From NCBI GenBank assembly GCA_031289755.1, contig JAITOU010000002.1, positions 1-55,672 on the forward strand: 55,672 nt of DNA, read 5' to 3'. The notes beneath the pieces were generated by a model. That model had not been told where the DNA came from. It made no database searches and saw only the letters and a program-made list of their open reading frames with translations. Below, piece after piece: positions 10,038 through 18,473 of the stretch (position 1 is its first letter; the number at the start of each line of letters is the position of its first letter). The DNA is from Clostridiales bacterium. Lineage in GTDB: Bacteria; Bacillota; Clostridia; Christensenellales; JAISNN01. The position numbers and the translations under genes are program-made.

Positions 10038-10083
10038 TAGATTAGTCCTAACCTATCCGCCGACATATTTTGTCTCTTTTAGG
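10038..10083. repeat. Solo arm of the 161-bp palindromic element family
   Basis: TAGATTAGTCCTAACCTATC followed by CGCCGACATATTTT matches one end of the complete elements at 37028-37188 and 53455-53617. The other arm and the central hairpin are missing, so this is a truncated copy, placed just after the 6S RNA. The stretch 10084-10160 shows only a weak relative of the shorter palindrome arm (TTTATCTCATT...GCGTTTCC). Confidence 0.6.
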
Positions 10084-10162
10084 TCAAAAAACGCCTACTT
10101 GTTTAATATTTATCTCATTATGAGTGAGCGTTTCCTATCCCCTTACAAACGCCTTGTCAAAC

Positions 10163-10200
10163 AAAAAACCGACGGATAAAATCCGTCGGTTTTAATTTTT
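10163..10200. terminator. Bidirectional intrinsic terminator
   Basis: A perfect 9-bp stem CCGACGGAT/ATCCGTCGG with a three-base loop (10169-10189) is flanked by an A tract on the left and a T tract on the right. It can end both the minus-strand zinc-ribbon gene (stop at 10215) and plus-strand transcription from the 6S side. Confidence 0.9.
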
Positions 10201-10214
10201 TGATTACATTGTTT

Positions 10215-10814
10215 TTAAGCGTTAAACAAACCGTAAAGCGTATTCCCCGTCCAATCGAGAATAATGGCAAAGATACCGACTGCGACCGTCAAAGCCGCTA
10301 TAACCAAGCCGACGTTTGCGTAGGCATAATTGTTTTGCTTTTCTATCAACGCCGCAAAAAGCGCGACTATGCCCAATACCGTTCCGGCATAGTGCAAAAA
10401 AGGCACTCCAAAAAGATTAAGCGCGCAAAGTATCAAAGCCAAACAGCCGGTCAAAAACGACACGACGGCAACCTTTTGATAATCTCTGTGCAAGGCGGGA
10501 TTTTTTATTCTTTGGGTCTTAGCTCTACCGGCGGCTATCGGCGGCTGAAAATAACTTGCCTCCGGTCCGTCGCTGTTTATGGCTACCTGCGTAAAGGAAT
10601 TCCATCCGCCGACGGCGCGTCTGCCGCCAAAAGGCGTACCCGCGCCTTGAACCGCATCCCAAAACTCGCCGCTATCGCCGGAATAATGGTAATAGTAGTC
10701 GCTTGTATAGACGTCTTCATAAGACTTGCCGCGTGTCGGGCTGCCTTGTTTTCCGCAGTGCTTACAAAACGTGGCGGCGGCGTCTATCGTCTTGCCGCAT
10801 TCATTACAAATCAT
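10215..10814 (-). CDS. Zinc-ribbon membrane protein of unknown function
   Basis: 199 residues from the ATG at 10814, chosen because GGAGG lies about 7 bases upstream; an in-frame ATG at 10880 has no such site. The N-terminus is a zinc ribbon with Cys3, Cys6, Cys17 and Cys20 (CNEC...CKHC). A polar linker of about 100 residues rich in Tyr, Gly and Ser follows, then two or three hydrophobic segments covering about residues 115-190. Such zinc-ribbon plus multi-helix proteins are common in Bacillota and mostly uncharacterised. It stands alone, with a terminator after it. Confidence 0.8.
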   Translation of the reverse strand: MICNECGKTIDAAATFCKHCGKQGSPTRGKSYEDVYTSDYYYHYSGDSGEFWDAVQGAGTPFGGRRAVGGWNSFTQVAINSDGPEASYFQPPIAAGRAKTQRIKNPALHRDYQKVAVVSFLTGCLALILCALNLFGVPFLHYAGTVLGIVALFAALIEKQNNYAYANVGLVIAALTVAVGIFAIILDWTGNTLYGLFNA

Positions 10815-11006
10815 GGTAATCCTCCAAAAAACCGCAAAATCCGGATTTTTGACATAACGAACATAGTGAACACCGCGCATACGCCGTGTATCTCCGATTA
10901 TTAGTTTAGCTCATTATGACGGCAATGTCAATATTTTTTTGTTTTTTCATTGAATTTATTTTTATTAAAATTTTTTTGAAGTTAAATAAAAGCGATACGC
11001 CGTGTG

Positions 11007-11858
11007 TTAAATTATCACAAAAATATAAAGGCTTACCGCCATTAAGACCATACCGCCCACAAGTCCGTAGACCGACCAACGATGCTCGCCGTATTCGTCT
11101 GCGGACGGAAGCAATTCGTCTACGGATATAAAGACCATTATTCCGGCGACTGCGGCAAAGACCGCACCCATTACCGCCGCATTCAAAAAAGGCATGAGAA
11201 TAAAATACCCGATAACCGCCCCCAACGGCTCGGTCAGCCCCGACAAAAAGGAATATCCAAAGGCTTTTTTCTTGCTGCCGGTGGCAAAATATATCGGCGC
11301 GGAAACGGCTATCCCCTCCGGGATATTGTGAACGGCGATGGCAAAAACTATCGGGATAGCTATATTGATATCTTGGAGCGCGGACATAAAGGTGGCAAGC
11401 CCTTCCGGAAAATTGTGAATACTCAAAGCCAGCGCGGTCAAAAGCCCCGAACGCAAAAGCTTTGACGGCGCGCCGCCTTTTTCTTTTTTTGCCAATTCTC
11501 CCGAAAGCTCTTTGAGCGCACGCGGACTGCCGTCAAATTCACCGCTCTTTTTTGCTCCGCCCTTTAAGGGAATGAGCTTGTCTATCAGAGCTATGAGCAG
11601 CATTCCGCCAAAAAAAGCCGCCCCCGTGACCACAGGACCGGTCTTAACGCCCAATTCGGCGTCGAGCAGGCTCTTTGCCTGCGCAAATATTTCCACCATA
11701 GAAACATATATCATCACCCCCGCCGAAAAGCCGAGAGCGACCGAAAGAAATTTCATATTGCTTTTTTTTGCAAAAAGCGCGATAACGCTGCCTATTCCCG
11801 TCGACAATCCGGCAAGCAAGGTAAGCGCGAACGCAAAAAGAATTTTTTGATTGAACAT
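11007..11858 (-). CDS. zupT: ZIP-family divalent metal transporter (ZupT-like)
   Basis: 283 residues from the ATG at 11858, which has a GGTG element at proper distance; a GTG two codons earlier is less likely. ZIP proteins import zinc, iron or manganese across the cytoplasmic membrane. About eight membrane segments are visible. The metal-site motifs HNFPEG and HNIPEG in the fourth and fifth helices are intact. A charged, Lys/Glu-rich loop separates helices 3 and 4. Metal specificity cannot be read from the sequence. It is a single-gene unit. Confidence 0.92.
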   Translation of the reverse strand: MFNQKILFAFALTLLAGLSTGIGSVIALFAKKSNMKFLSVALGFSAGVMIYVSMVEIFAQAKSLLDAELGVKTGPVVTGAAFFGGMLLIALIDKLIPLKGGAKKSGEFDGSPRALKELSGELAKKEKGGAPSKLLRSGLLTALALSIHNFPEGLATFMSALQDINIAIPIVFAIAVHNIPEGIAVSAPIYFATGSKKKAFGYSFLSGLTEPLGAVIGYFILMPFLNAAVMGAVFAAVAGIMVFISVDELLPSADEYGEHRWSVYGLVGGMVLMAVSLYIFVII

Positions 11859-11978
11859 AATCACCGTTTTTTTACCGCGCTTATAAGGTTGTCAAAGCGT
11901 GCTATTGTCAGTATATTATGCGGCTATCAAAAAATGTGATTGAAAAATTAAATAAACACCGCGTATGTCAAAATAATC

Positions 11979-12022
11979 GTAGGGGCGACCCTATGTGGTC
12001 GCCCGAACAGGGTCGCCCCTAC
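11979..12022. repeat. GTAGGGGCGACC inverted repeat
   Basis: Perfect 14-bp arms GTAGGGGCGACCCT (11979-11992) and AGGGTCGCCCCTAC (12009-12022) enclose a 16-base loop. Hairpins with this type of sequence are dispersed in many Bacillota genomes. It lies between zupT (5' side) and the ECF gene (3' side) and lacks a clean T tract, so a terminator role is possible but not obvious. The window's last bases (GTAGGG at 55667-55672) could be the start of another copy. Confidence 0.75.
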
Positions 12023-12065
12023 TACTCTGTAAAGCCTAAACCTTGACAAAAAGCCTAAGATATTA

Positions 12066-12599
12066 TTAAACAAGTCCAATGACAAAATAACTTTTTTTGA
12101 GCCTATTCAAAACGGCACGAAGCGGCGCGAACGCCGCCGCAAACAAGACGGTATTCGATACGGTATGAACTACAAAAAATATTAAGCCGCTCATATAGCG
12201 CGCCGCAAAAAAAGACGGATTTAGACTCCTTGCGAGAAAGAGCATATCCAAAATAACCGACAACACGCCGAAAAAAATCGTCATGCCCGCGGCATAGAGA
12301 ACAAAAAATAAAGCCTTTTGAGTCTTTTTGGAAAGCAAAAACGCCAAGACCGCAAGTAAGGGCCAATATAAAAAATACAGTACGATAAAATAATTGAACC
12401 CGTACAAAAAGCCTTCGATTATACAAAAAATCAACGCCGCCGAGTACGCCGTGTTCAAACCGAACACAACCGCGTACAAAACTATAAAAAGTGTAACCAC
12501 TTCGACGTTAGGAATAAACGACAGCGCAAGCTTGCCCGCCGTCAAAGAAGCGGCGAGCATAGCCGTTAGCACTATATTTTTTGTCGTTTTGTGTCTCAT
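12066..12599 (-). CDS. ECF transporter S component, probably for cobalamin or a precursor
   Basis: 177 very hydrophobic residues with about five or six membrane helices and a basic N-terminus, the build of the substrate-binding S component of energy-coupling-factor transporters. The early motif LAASLTAGKLALSFIPNVEV resembles the S-component helix 1 pattern. It starts 41 bases after the DUF4430-type lipoprotein gene and lies under the same cobalamin riboswitch, which points to a vitamin B12 or corrinoid substrate. No A, A' or T component is nearby, so it would share a module encoded elsewhere (group II ECF). The substrate call is inference from the riboswitch. Confidence 0.75.
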   Translation of the reverse strand: MRHKTTKNIVLTAMLAASLTAGKLALSFIPNVEVVTLFIVLYAVVFGLNTAYSAALIFCIIEGFLYGFNYFIVLYFLYWPLLAVLAFLLSKKTQKALFFVLYAAGMTIFFGVLSVILDMLFLARSLNPSFFAARYMSGLIFFVVHTVSNTVLFAAAFAPLRAVLNRLKKSYFVIGLV

Positions 12600-12640
12600 A
12601 TGTTTTCAGACGCTCCAATTTTGCAACCGAACCGGATTTA

Positions 12641-13183
12641 TCAATATTTTATTTTGGTTACGATAATTTCCATTCCGTCCGCAAGCGCAAAATATTCGAC
12701 GCCGTAATTAGCGGCATAAAAGATTTTGCCGTTATAGCTTAGCGGAGCGGTGAAATCCTTATCCATCAGTTGTTTGTCAAATTTGTCGTTTTGCAATCTG
12801 ATATAAAAGTAAACAAATTCGCCCGTTCCGAGCGTCAAACCGCCGAAGGTATCAAGATAAAAGCCGTAAGAGCTTGAAGTCCCCCCAAAGGTTATCCTTT
12901 CAAGGTCTTGCAGCTCTACAAGCGCGGAATAGAGATATAAAGCTTCCGTACTATGTCCTATTGTGGCTACGTTGACGCTCAAAGAAGTATAGCCGTCGCC
13001 GTCGTCATCGGACGGAATTGCGTCGGCGATGTACAGCACGATATCCTTGACGCCCGCGTTCGGCTTCGGTTTAAAAAACGACTCCAACCAATTGCAGGAC
13101 GCCATGCTGACGACGACCAAAAGCAGCGTCGCGATAAGAATTGAGGTTTTTGCATAAAAACCTAATCTTTGTTTGTTTCTCAT
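12641..13183 (-). CDS. DUF4430-type lipoprotein, probable corrinoid-binding protein
   Basis: 180 residues from the ATG at 13183. AGGAG lies 10 bases upstream; a longer in-frame start at 13360 would run back into the riboswitch. A basic start (RNKQR), a hydrophobic stretch and SMASC near residue 31 make a lipoprotein signal, though Met at -3 is atypical. The mature part ends with GVEYFALADGMEIIVTKI, like the C-terminal strand pattern of DUF4430/transcobalamin-like domains. Known DUF4430 proteins sit beside corrinoid uptake systems. It is first in a two-gene riboswitch operon with the ECF S component, consistent with capturing cobalamin outside the membrane. Confidence 0.7.
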   Translation of the reverse strand: MRNKQRLGFYAKTSILIATLLLVVVSMASCNWLESFFKPKPNAGVKDIVLYIADAIPSDDDGDGYTSLSVNVATIGHSTEALYLYSALVELQDLERITFGGTSSSYGFYLDTFGGLTLGTGEFVYFYIRLQNDKFDKQLMDKDFTAPLSYNGKIFYAANYGVEYFALADGMEIIVTKIKY

Positions 13184-13250
13184 AAAAAAGAATCTCCTTT
13201 TGTATTTTTTTATCACTGCGGCGGTATCTCCGCCGTATGTAACCGAATTT

Positions 13251-13288
13251 AAAAAAGCCCTTTCCCCGATTAAGAGAAAGAGCCTTTT
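13251..13288 (-). terminator. Riboswitch-controlled intrinsic terminator
   Basis: In the minus direction a stem of about 13 pairs with one bulge (AAAAGGCTCTTTCTC against GGGGAAAGGGCTTTT) is followed by a U run. It lies between the cobalamin aptamer and the ATG at 13183, the expected place for the expression platform. This predicts transcription termination when cobalamin is bound. Confidence 0.75.
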
Positions 13289-13369
13289 AAACATAACCAA
13301 AAGAAGACCTTTTAAAGTCGTCAAAAACTCATGCCGCTTTCCCGTCGAAAACCGAGTCAAACAAAAGTA

Positions 13370-13578
13370 CGGTTCGGGTATCCTGACTTAGAAGGAATAA
13401 ACCCCGCCTGCCTTCCCCGACAAAATGCCAAGTGACAAAATCTTCGGAATGACGCTCCCGAAAACGGCGGAATAACCTTCGTACAGTAGCGAGGGCTGTG
13501 CGGATTTTGACCGACTTCCCCGACTCGCGCACTCGTATTCTTGAACCGGCGAAAAAATCTCCGCCGATTATTGTAATT
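13370..13578 (-). promoter_or_regulatory. Cobalamin (B12) riboswitch
   Basis: The minus strand carries the conserved cobalamin aptamer pieces in order: GGGGAAGTCGGTCAAAATCC, then GCACAGCCCTCGCTACTGTA, then GTCACTTGGC, and the B12-box-like GTCAGGATACCCGAACC near the 3' end. Spacing is normal for this class. It lies between a good promoter and the DUF4430/ECF genes, followed by a terminator, so control is by premature termination. Boundaries are approximate. Confidence 0.9.
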
Positions 13579-13585
13579 TAATGTA

Positions 13586-13614
13586 ATTATACAACGCACT
13601 CTATCAAAAGTCAA
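13586..13614 (-). promoter_or_regulatory. Promoter of the cobalamin-riboswitch operon
   Basis: TTGACT (13609-13614), 17-base spacer, TATAAT (13586-13591) on the minus strand, with initiation expected a few bases before the aptamer. Confidence 0.8.
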
Positions 13615-13708
13615 CGGTTTTTTGTAGCCGCTTTTATTTTGTTCTTAGGCAGCCCCCACGCATAAGCGGCAGCAACTCAAAATTTCATCTGATTTTCGCA
13701 GTGTTTCT

Positions 13709-13972
13709 CTATTTTATTTTGTCTATTATTTCTCTCATTTTCCTTTTTTGTTCTTCGGTCAGCATAGGCGCGGCTTTTGTATAAAAATTTTCCAATTCAA
13801 GAGAAGAAAGCGTACCGTCCGCCTTGCCCTTTTCGACGGCTCTCATAAGCTCGGTCATGACGTCCTCTTGACTTTTGCCTTCGTATTTTTTTAGACGCTC
13901 CTTCAATGCCTCTTCTTTTTGCTTATCATTCGCGGAAACCTTTCTGTTTTTTAAAAAGCTTTTGAAATCCAT
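13709..13972 (-). CDS. Small charged protein of unknown function
   Basis: 87 residues, helical and strongly charged (Lys/Glu-rich), with GGAGG about 10 bases before the ATG, so it is probably translated. No family is recognised. Residues 30-60 (SQEDVMTELMRAVEKGKADG) look like a small helical bundle. It is divergent from the gene at 14120. A palindrome arm (13679-13707) sits directly after its stop codon. Confidence 0.7.
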   Translation of the reverse strand: MDFKSFLKNRKVSANDKQKEEALKERLKKYEGKSQEDVMTELMRAVEKGKADGTLSSLELENFYTKAAPMLTEEQKRKMREIIDKIK

Positions 13973-14119
13973 GATTTAATACCTCCAAGACGTTTCTAAT
14001 CTACATTTCCGATAATATTTTATTCTCCCGTTCACAATCATAATATGCGGTCATATAATATTATAGTACAAAATATAATTAAACAGACAGACGGACAAAC
14101 GCCCGTTAAGGGAGTACAT

Positions 14120-14671
14120 ATGGACCCTATGACAATGTTGAATCTTTTTAACAGCATGAATCAATCCAAGCCTGACGGCACAAAAAACGATTCGGGCGCG
14201 CAAAAACCTATGAACGGAGATATGATGAAATTATTAGACGGCTTTGACAAGGACGGCTCTATGAAAAATATGATGGGCTTATTTAATATGCTTCCAAATA
14301 TGATGAAACGCCCCGACTCGAACACCCCGAAGGAGACTCAAAAAGATACCCCCGAGCGCAATAGCGACTACGAAGCCTATCACGCCCGTCCGCATGACAA
14401 CGCATCTTCCTTTCAAACGGCGGCGGCGCGAGAAAGCCGCATACATACCCGGCGCAATCCGCAAAACGCTCAAACCTTCCAAAACCCTTCCCCTGCCGCC
14501 GCAGCAAGCGCAAACGGAAGCGGAAGTGAAAACACACCGCGCAGCTCCTACGACCAACCCGACCCGAACCGTGATGTTTCGGACGAGAACGGTCTACAAT
14601 ACATAAACACCGCTCCCAAATACAAAAACACAAGAAGAAGAAATAACGTAAATTACCGAAAATACGACTAA
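14120..14671 (+). CDS. Met/Asn-rich low-complexity protein of unknown function
   Basis: 183 residues from the ATG at 14120 (AAGGGAG just upstream); an ATG at 14045 lacks a ribosome site. The N-terminal third is rich in Met, Asn and Asp (for example MDPMTMLNLFNSMNQ). The rest is a disordered Pro/Ser/Arg/Asn segment ending in a basic tail (NTRRRNNVNYRKYD). No signal peptide or membrane helix is seen. No function is proposed. It is divergent to the small charged gene at 13709. Confidence 0.65.
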   Translation: MDPMTMLNLFNSMNQSKPDGTKNDSGAQKPMNGDMMKLLDGFDKDGSMKNMMGLFNMLPNMMKRPDSNTPKETQKDTPERNSDYEAYHARPHDNASSFQTAAARESRIHTRRNPQNAQTFQNPSPAAAASANGSGSENTPRSSYDQPDPNRDVSDENGLQYINTAPKYKNTRRRNNVNYRKYD

Positions 14672-14702
14672 GCATTTTTTGAATCTATTCGCTAAAAACA
14701 AA

Positions 14703-14756
14703 AAAAGCGTTACCGCCTTACCGCTCAATGGCAGTATACGTTAACGCTCATTTTTT
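14703..14756. terminator. Bidirectional terminator between convergent genes
   Basis: AGCGTTA (14706-14712) and TAACGCT (14742-14748) form the base of a hairpin with A residues before and six T residues after. It separates the plus-strand gene ending at 14671 from thrC ending at 14791. Confidence 0.7.
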
Positions 14757-14790
14757 GTCATCTTTTTTTGCCGATACAAAAAAATCAAAT

Positions 14791-16275
14791 TTATTTTTCA
14801 GAAACAAATTGCCGCACGGCGTCTTTGATTTCGTCTTTTTTGACTACGCCGTTAAAGCGCGGCGTTTTTAAATCAAGGTCTTGTAAACCGTCGGGAATAT
14901 CCAATCCCGTATAGGCATTTAGCTTTTTTAGGGCGTTAAAGTGGTCTGTAACGCGAGTAGATGTCAAGGCATAATAAACATCAACGGCAAACTTGTAAGG
15001 GCTGGCGGTAGACACAATGACGGTCTTGGCATCGTCCGAACAAGAATTTATGTAGTTTTCGTAGACCGAAACGGCGACGGCCGTATGGGGGTCGAGAAGG
15101 TATTCGTAGCTGTTGTAAAAGTTTTCGATAGTAAGCGTCGTTTCTTTTTCTTCGGCGTAGCCTGCCGCTATGAGCGAGTCGAGAGCGGCGAGCATACTGT
15201 GGCTTACCGAAAATTTGCCGTTTTGTTTTAGGTCCTTCATAAGCGACGAAATCATTTTGTCGTCGCCGCCCGAAACGTCGAAGAGCAGTCTTTCGAGATT
15301 TGACGACACAAGGATATCCATAGACGGCGATGCGGTTTTGTAAAAGGTTCTGTCCGTATCGTATTCGCCCGCGCTGAAAAAATCCGTCAGGATATTGTTT
15401 TTGTTGGAAGCGCAAATGAGCTTATTTATAGGCAAGCCTGATTTTTTGGCATAATATGCCGCCAAAATATTTCCGAAGTTTCCCGTCGGAACGACAAAAT
15501 TTACGGCTTCGCCCTTTTCCGTCTCCCCCGCTCCGAGCAGGTCGACATAAGCGGAAATGTAATAAGCGATTTGCGGTATAAGCCTGCCGATATTGATACT
15601 GTTGGCGGAAGAAAGAGCAATGCCCTTGTTTAAAAGCTTTTCGCCGAATTCCTTGTCGCCGAAGATATTTTTTACGGCGGTCTGGGCATCGTCAAAATTT
15701 CCTTTGACGGCGGTGACGCAAACATTATTTCCTTCGGTCGTAGTCATTTGAGCTTTTTGAATTCCGCTCACTCCGTCAAAAGGATAAAAAACCATTATAT
15801 CTATTCCGTCCGCATCCTTAAAGCCTTCGAGAGCGGCTTTGCCGGTATCGCCGCTTGTCGCGACGAGTATGAGCGTTTTGTTCTTTTCGTTGAGCTTGTC
15901 TTTGGCGGCTTTCATGAGATAAGGCATGACGGAAAGCGCCATATCCTTAAAGGCACTCGTCGGACCGTGAAAAAGCTCGATAATATAAACGTCGTCGTCA
16001 ACCTTGACCAAAGGACACGAATCACCGTCAAACTTTGCGTCGGCGGCAGTAGCATAATCCAAAAGCTCTTGATAAGTAAAGTCCGTCAAAAAACGGCTCA
16101 ATACCGTAGCAAGGCGTTCGGGATACGGCATTTCCGCCATACCTTCAAAGTCCGAGTCCGTAAAAAGCGGAAAGCTTTCGGGTACATACAATCCGCCGTC
16201 GGCGGCTATTCCGTCCAGAATAGCCTTCGACGGCGGTACTTTGTTATTTTTGTTTCTTGTGCTGATATAATTCAT
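14791..16275 (-). CDS. thrC: Threonine synthase
   Basis: 494 residues. It converts O-phosphohomoserine to threonine using PLP. The start MNYISTRNKNNKVPPSKAIL and the PLP-lysine motif HGPTSAFKDMALSVMPYL (Lys110) are typical of the long (class II) threonine synthases. The phosphate-binding ATSGDTGKAALEG motif and NSINIGR follow. Threonine is the substrate of IlvA, encoded about 13 kb away in the ilv operon, so the pathways connect although the transcripts differ. Nothing appears broken. Confidence 0.96.
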   Translation of the reverse strand: MNYISTRNKNNKVPPSKAILDGIAADGGLYVPESFPLFTDSDFEGMAEMPYPERLATVLSRFLTDFTYQELLDYATAADAKFDGDSCPLVKVDDDVYIIELFHGPTSAFKDMALSVMPYLMKAAKDKLNEKNKTLILVATSGDTGKAALEGFKDADGIDIMVFYPFDGVSGIQKAQMTTTEGNNVCVTAVKGNFDDAQTAVKNIFGDKEFGEKLLNKGIALSSANSINIGRLIPQIAYYISAYVDLLGAGETEKGEAVNFVVPTGNFGNILAAYYAKKSGLPINKLICASNKNNILTDFFSAGEYDTDRTFYKTASPSMDILVSSNLERLLFDVSGGDDKMISSLMKDLKQNGKFSVSHSMLAALDSLIAAGYAEEKETTLTIENFYNSYEYLLDPHTAVAVSVYENYINSCSDDAKTVIVSTASPYKFAVDVYYALTSTRVTDHFNALKKLNAYTGLDIPDGLQDLDLKTPRFNGVVKKDEIKDAVRQFVSEK

Positions 16276-16396
16276 TTTACCGACCGTTTCTTTAAAAAAT
16301 TACCGATGCGAACCGCAAGCCGACATTATACGGCATAATAGTTTTGCAATCCGCATTTATTTGTATGTATTTTTATTCAACAAACGAATTTCTCCG

Positions 16397-16816
16397 TTAT
16401 TTCTCGGTGCCAGTGTATTTACGGAGAAACTTAGGCAACTCCGCTTCGTCCAAGCTTATTGTAAAAACCACCGTCGCCTTTTCCGTTTCGGCGATAAGGT
16501 CGATTTTTTTAAAAAATCCGCCGAGCTTCGACACTTCCTTTCGGGTTATTCTGGCTATACCGTCTATATATATAGAGCCAAGGTCGTTATTGCCGGCAAA
16601 AAGTCCGCCGAGAAAGCCGAGCAGCGTATCGCTGTTTTTTATGACGTCGTATTCCGTGCTGTTGACAAAACGCACGTTGTGATTGATATCATAAACATAT
16701 CTGTTGGTATCGGTTATAAAAACCACATTGCTTTGTTCCGTATCAACGGAATTTGCACAATCGATAATTTTTTTGGTCTTGCCCGACCCTTTCGAGCCTA
16801 CAATCAGTTTTATCAT
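16397..16816 (-). CDS. Small P-loop ATP-binding protein
   Basis: 139 residues from the ATG at 16816, which has GGAGG about 7 bases upstream; a longer in-frame start at 16888 lacks one. The protein opens with IKLIVGSKGSGKTKKIID, a Walker A motif at residues 7-14. A hydrophobic strand ending in Asp (SIYIDGI) could be Walker B. Homologues in Clostridia are often loosely labelled as PilT-like, but there is no pilus locus here. Its role is unknown. It lies between thrC and the condensing enzyme on the same strand. Confidence 0.75.
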   Translation of the reverse strand: MIKLIVGSKGSGKTKKIIDCANSVDTEQSNVVFITDTNRYVYDINHNVRFVNSTEYDVIKNSDTLLGFLGGLFAGNNDLGSIYIDGIARITRKEVSKLGGFFKKIDLIAETEKATVVFTISLDEAELPKFLRKYTGTEK

Positions 16817-16973
16817 AAAAAAATCCTCCGTCTTGTGTTGTAATGTTGTTGTCAAATGAAAAATCAAACGACGCAGTCTAAACGGCATTCATTTGTTTTA
16901 CACAAATATTTTAACACAAAATCGCGCCGTATTCAATACGATTTAGCAAATTCTTGCCGTTTAAGAAAAAAAT

Positions 16974-18389
16974 TTAAAGCTTTTTGCGCTTTTTTCTTTC
17001 GGTGAGCTGCTTTACAAACTGCTTGTGCAAGCCCGAATCGCTTTCTTTAAACATAATTTCCAATTCGCCGTCGCTCATGCAAGTGTTTCTGCCGGCGGCA
17101 TAAACCTCGTCGACCTTTTGCTTGATGCCCGATATCACCGCGCTTTTTTTATCTACTTTATTCCCGTCTTCGAGTTTGTAGAAGTTATTCATCCAAAAAG
17201 CTATACCGGCAAGCCCCGAAAAAGCGTCTATCGCCACTATCGGCGGTCTGCCCAAAATCTTGCCCGTATTAAAGATATTATATATTTCCTCGTCCTTTAA
17301 CAGTCCGTCCGCGTGTATTCCGGCTCTTGTCATATTAAAATTTCTGCCGACAAAAGGCGTCTTTTCGGGGATAGTATACCCCATCTCGTTTTCAAAATAT
17401 TCCGCTATCTCCGTAATGACGGGAAAATCCATACCGTCAAAAGTTCCCCTTATGCCTGCGTATTCTATCGCCATAGCTTCGAGCGGCGTGTTGCCCGTCC
17501 GCTCGCCTATTCCGAGCAGTGTGGTGTTGACCGAAGCGCAGCCGTACAGCCATGCGGTCGTGGAATTGATAACCGCCCTGTAAAAATCATTGTGTCCGTG
17601 CCATTCGAGCTGCTCCGACGGCACTTGCGAATAGTGCAATAATCCGTAGATTATCCCCTGTACGCTTCTCGGGAATGAGCTTCCCGCGTGGGTTATTCCG
17701 TAGCCCATAGTGTCGCAAGCGCGGATTTTGATAGCGATACCGCTCTCCTTAGACAGCTTCATAAGCTCGTTTGCAAAGGGTATGACAAAGCCGTAGATGT
17801 CGGCTCTCGTGATATCTTCAAAATGGCAGCGCGGCACTATACCCTTATCCAAGGCTTTTTTGATGATAGCGAGATATTTTTCGAGAGCCTGCTTTCTCGT
17901 CAGATTCATCTTTTTGAAGATGTGATAATCCGAACAGCTTACGAGTATTCCCGTCTCCTTGATGCCCATCTCCTTGACCAATTCAAAGTCCTTTTCGTTG
18001 GCTCTTATCCAGCTCGTTATCTCCGGGAAACGCAGACCGAGTTCTTGGCATTTTCTGACGGCAAGCCTGTCTTTTTCGGTGTACAAAAAAAACTCGCTCT
18101 GTCTGATAATGCCGTTATGACCGCCGAGCTTGCTCAACAGACCGAAGATATGTACTATCTGTTCGACGCTGAACGGAAACATCGCCTGCTGTCCGTCGCG
18201 GAACGTGCTGTCGGTTATCCATATCCTGTCCGGCGGATTCATCGGCGCAATTCTGTTGTTGAAGGTCACCTTAGGAACGGTATCGTATTCAAAAATTTCT
18301 CTGAACAGCTCCGGCTCGCCGACGTCTTGAAGCTCCGGCGCATAAATGTGTTCTTCTAAAATGTTTCTCTTTTCGTTAAAATATATCAT
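16974..18389 (-). CDS. DRE-TIM condensing enzyme, candidate Re-citrate synthase
   Basis: 471 residues of the isopropylmalate/homocitrate synthase superfamily, which condenses acetyl-CoA with a 2-oxoacid. Catalytic motifs are clear: DSTFRDGQQ near residue 60, the metal-binding EWHGHNDF, and LLGIGERTGNTPLE. The segments GIIRQSEFFLY and CHFEDITRADIYGFV do not match LeuA or CimA as I know them and resemble the anaerobe-type Re-citrate synthase subgroup first described in Clostridium kluyveri. There is no C-terminal leucine-binding regulatory domain. It is not in the ilv operon and no leuBCD is near, which also argues against LeuA. The substrate is inferred, not proven. Confidence 0.65.
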   Translation of the reverse strand: MIYFNEKRNILEEHIYAPELQDVGEPELFREIFEYDTVPKVTFNNRIAPMNPPDRIWITDSTFRDGQQAMFPFSVEQIVHIFGLLSKLGGHNGIIRQSEFFLYTEKDRLAVRKCQELGLRFPEITSWIRANEKDFELVKEMGIKETGILVSCSDYHIFKKMNLTRKQALEKYLAIIKKALDKGIVPRCHFEDITRADIYGFVIPFANELMKLSKESGIAIKIRACDTMGYGITHAGSSFPRSVQGIIYGLLHYSQVPSEQLEWHGHNDFYRAVINSTTAWLYGCASVNTTLLGIGERTGNTPLEAMAIEYAGIRGTFDGMDFPVITEIAEYFENEMGYTIPEKTPFVGRNFNMTRAGIHADGLLKDEEIYNIFNTGKILGRPPIVAIDAFSGLAGIAFWMNNFYKLEDGNKVDKKSAVISGIKQKVDEVYAAGRNTCMSDGELEIMFKESDSGLHKQFVKQLTERKKRKKL

Positions 18390-18473
18390 ACTCAGCCTTC
18401 TTTTTTGTTTTGCGGTATAATTTTTTCTTTATATAGTTTTTTGATTAGCAAATAGCCGAATGGCGGTTATACA

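Noticed and set aside
14279..14675. Minus-strand ORFs of 92 and 130 codons opposite the low-complexity gene
   Set aside because: No ribosome site, and the plus-strand frame has a good one; composition is that of an antisense shadow.
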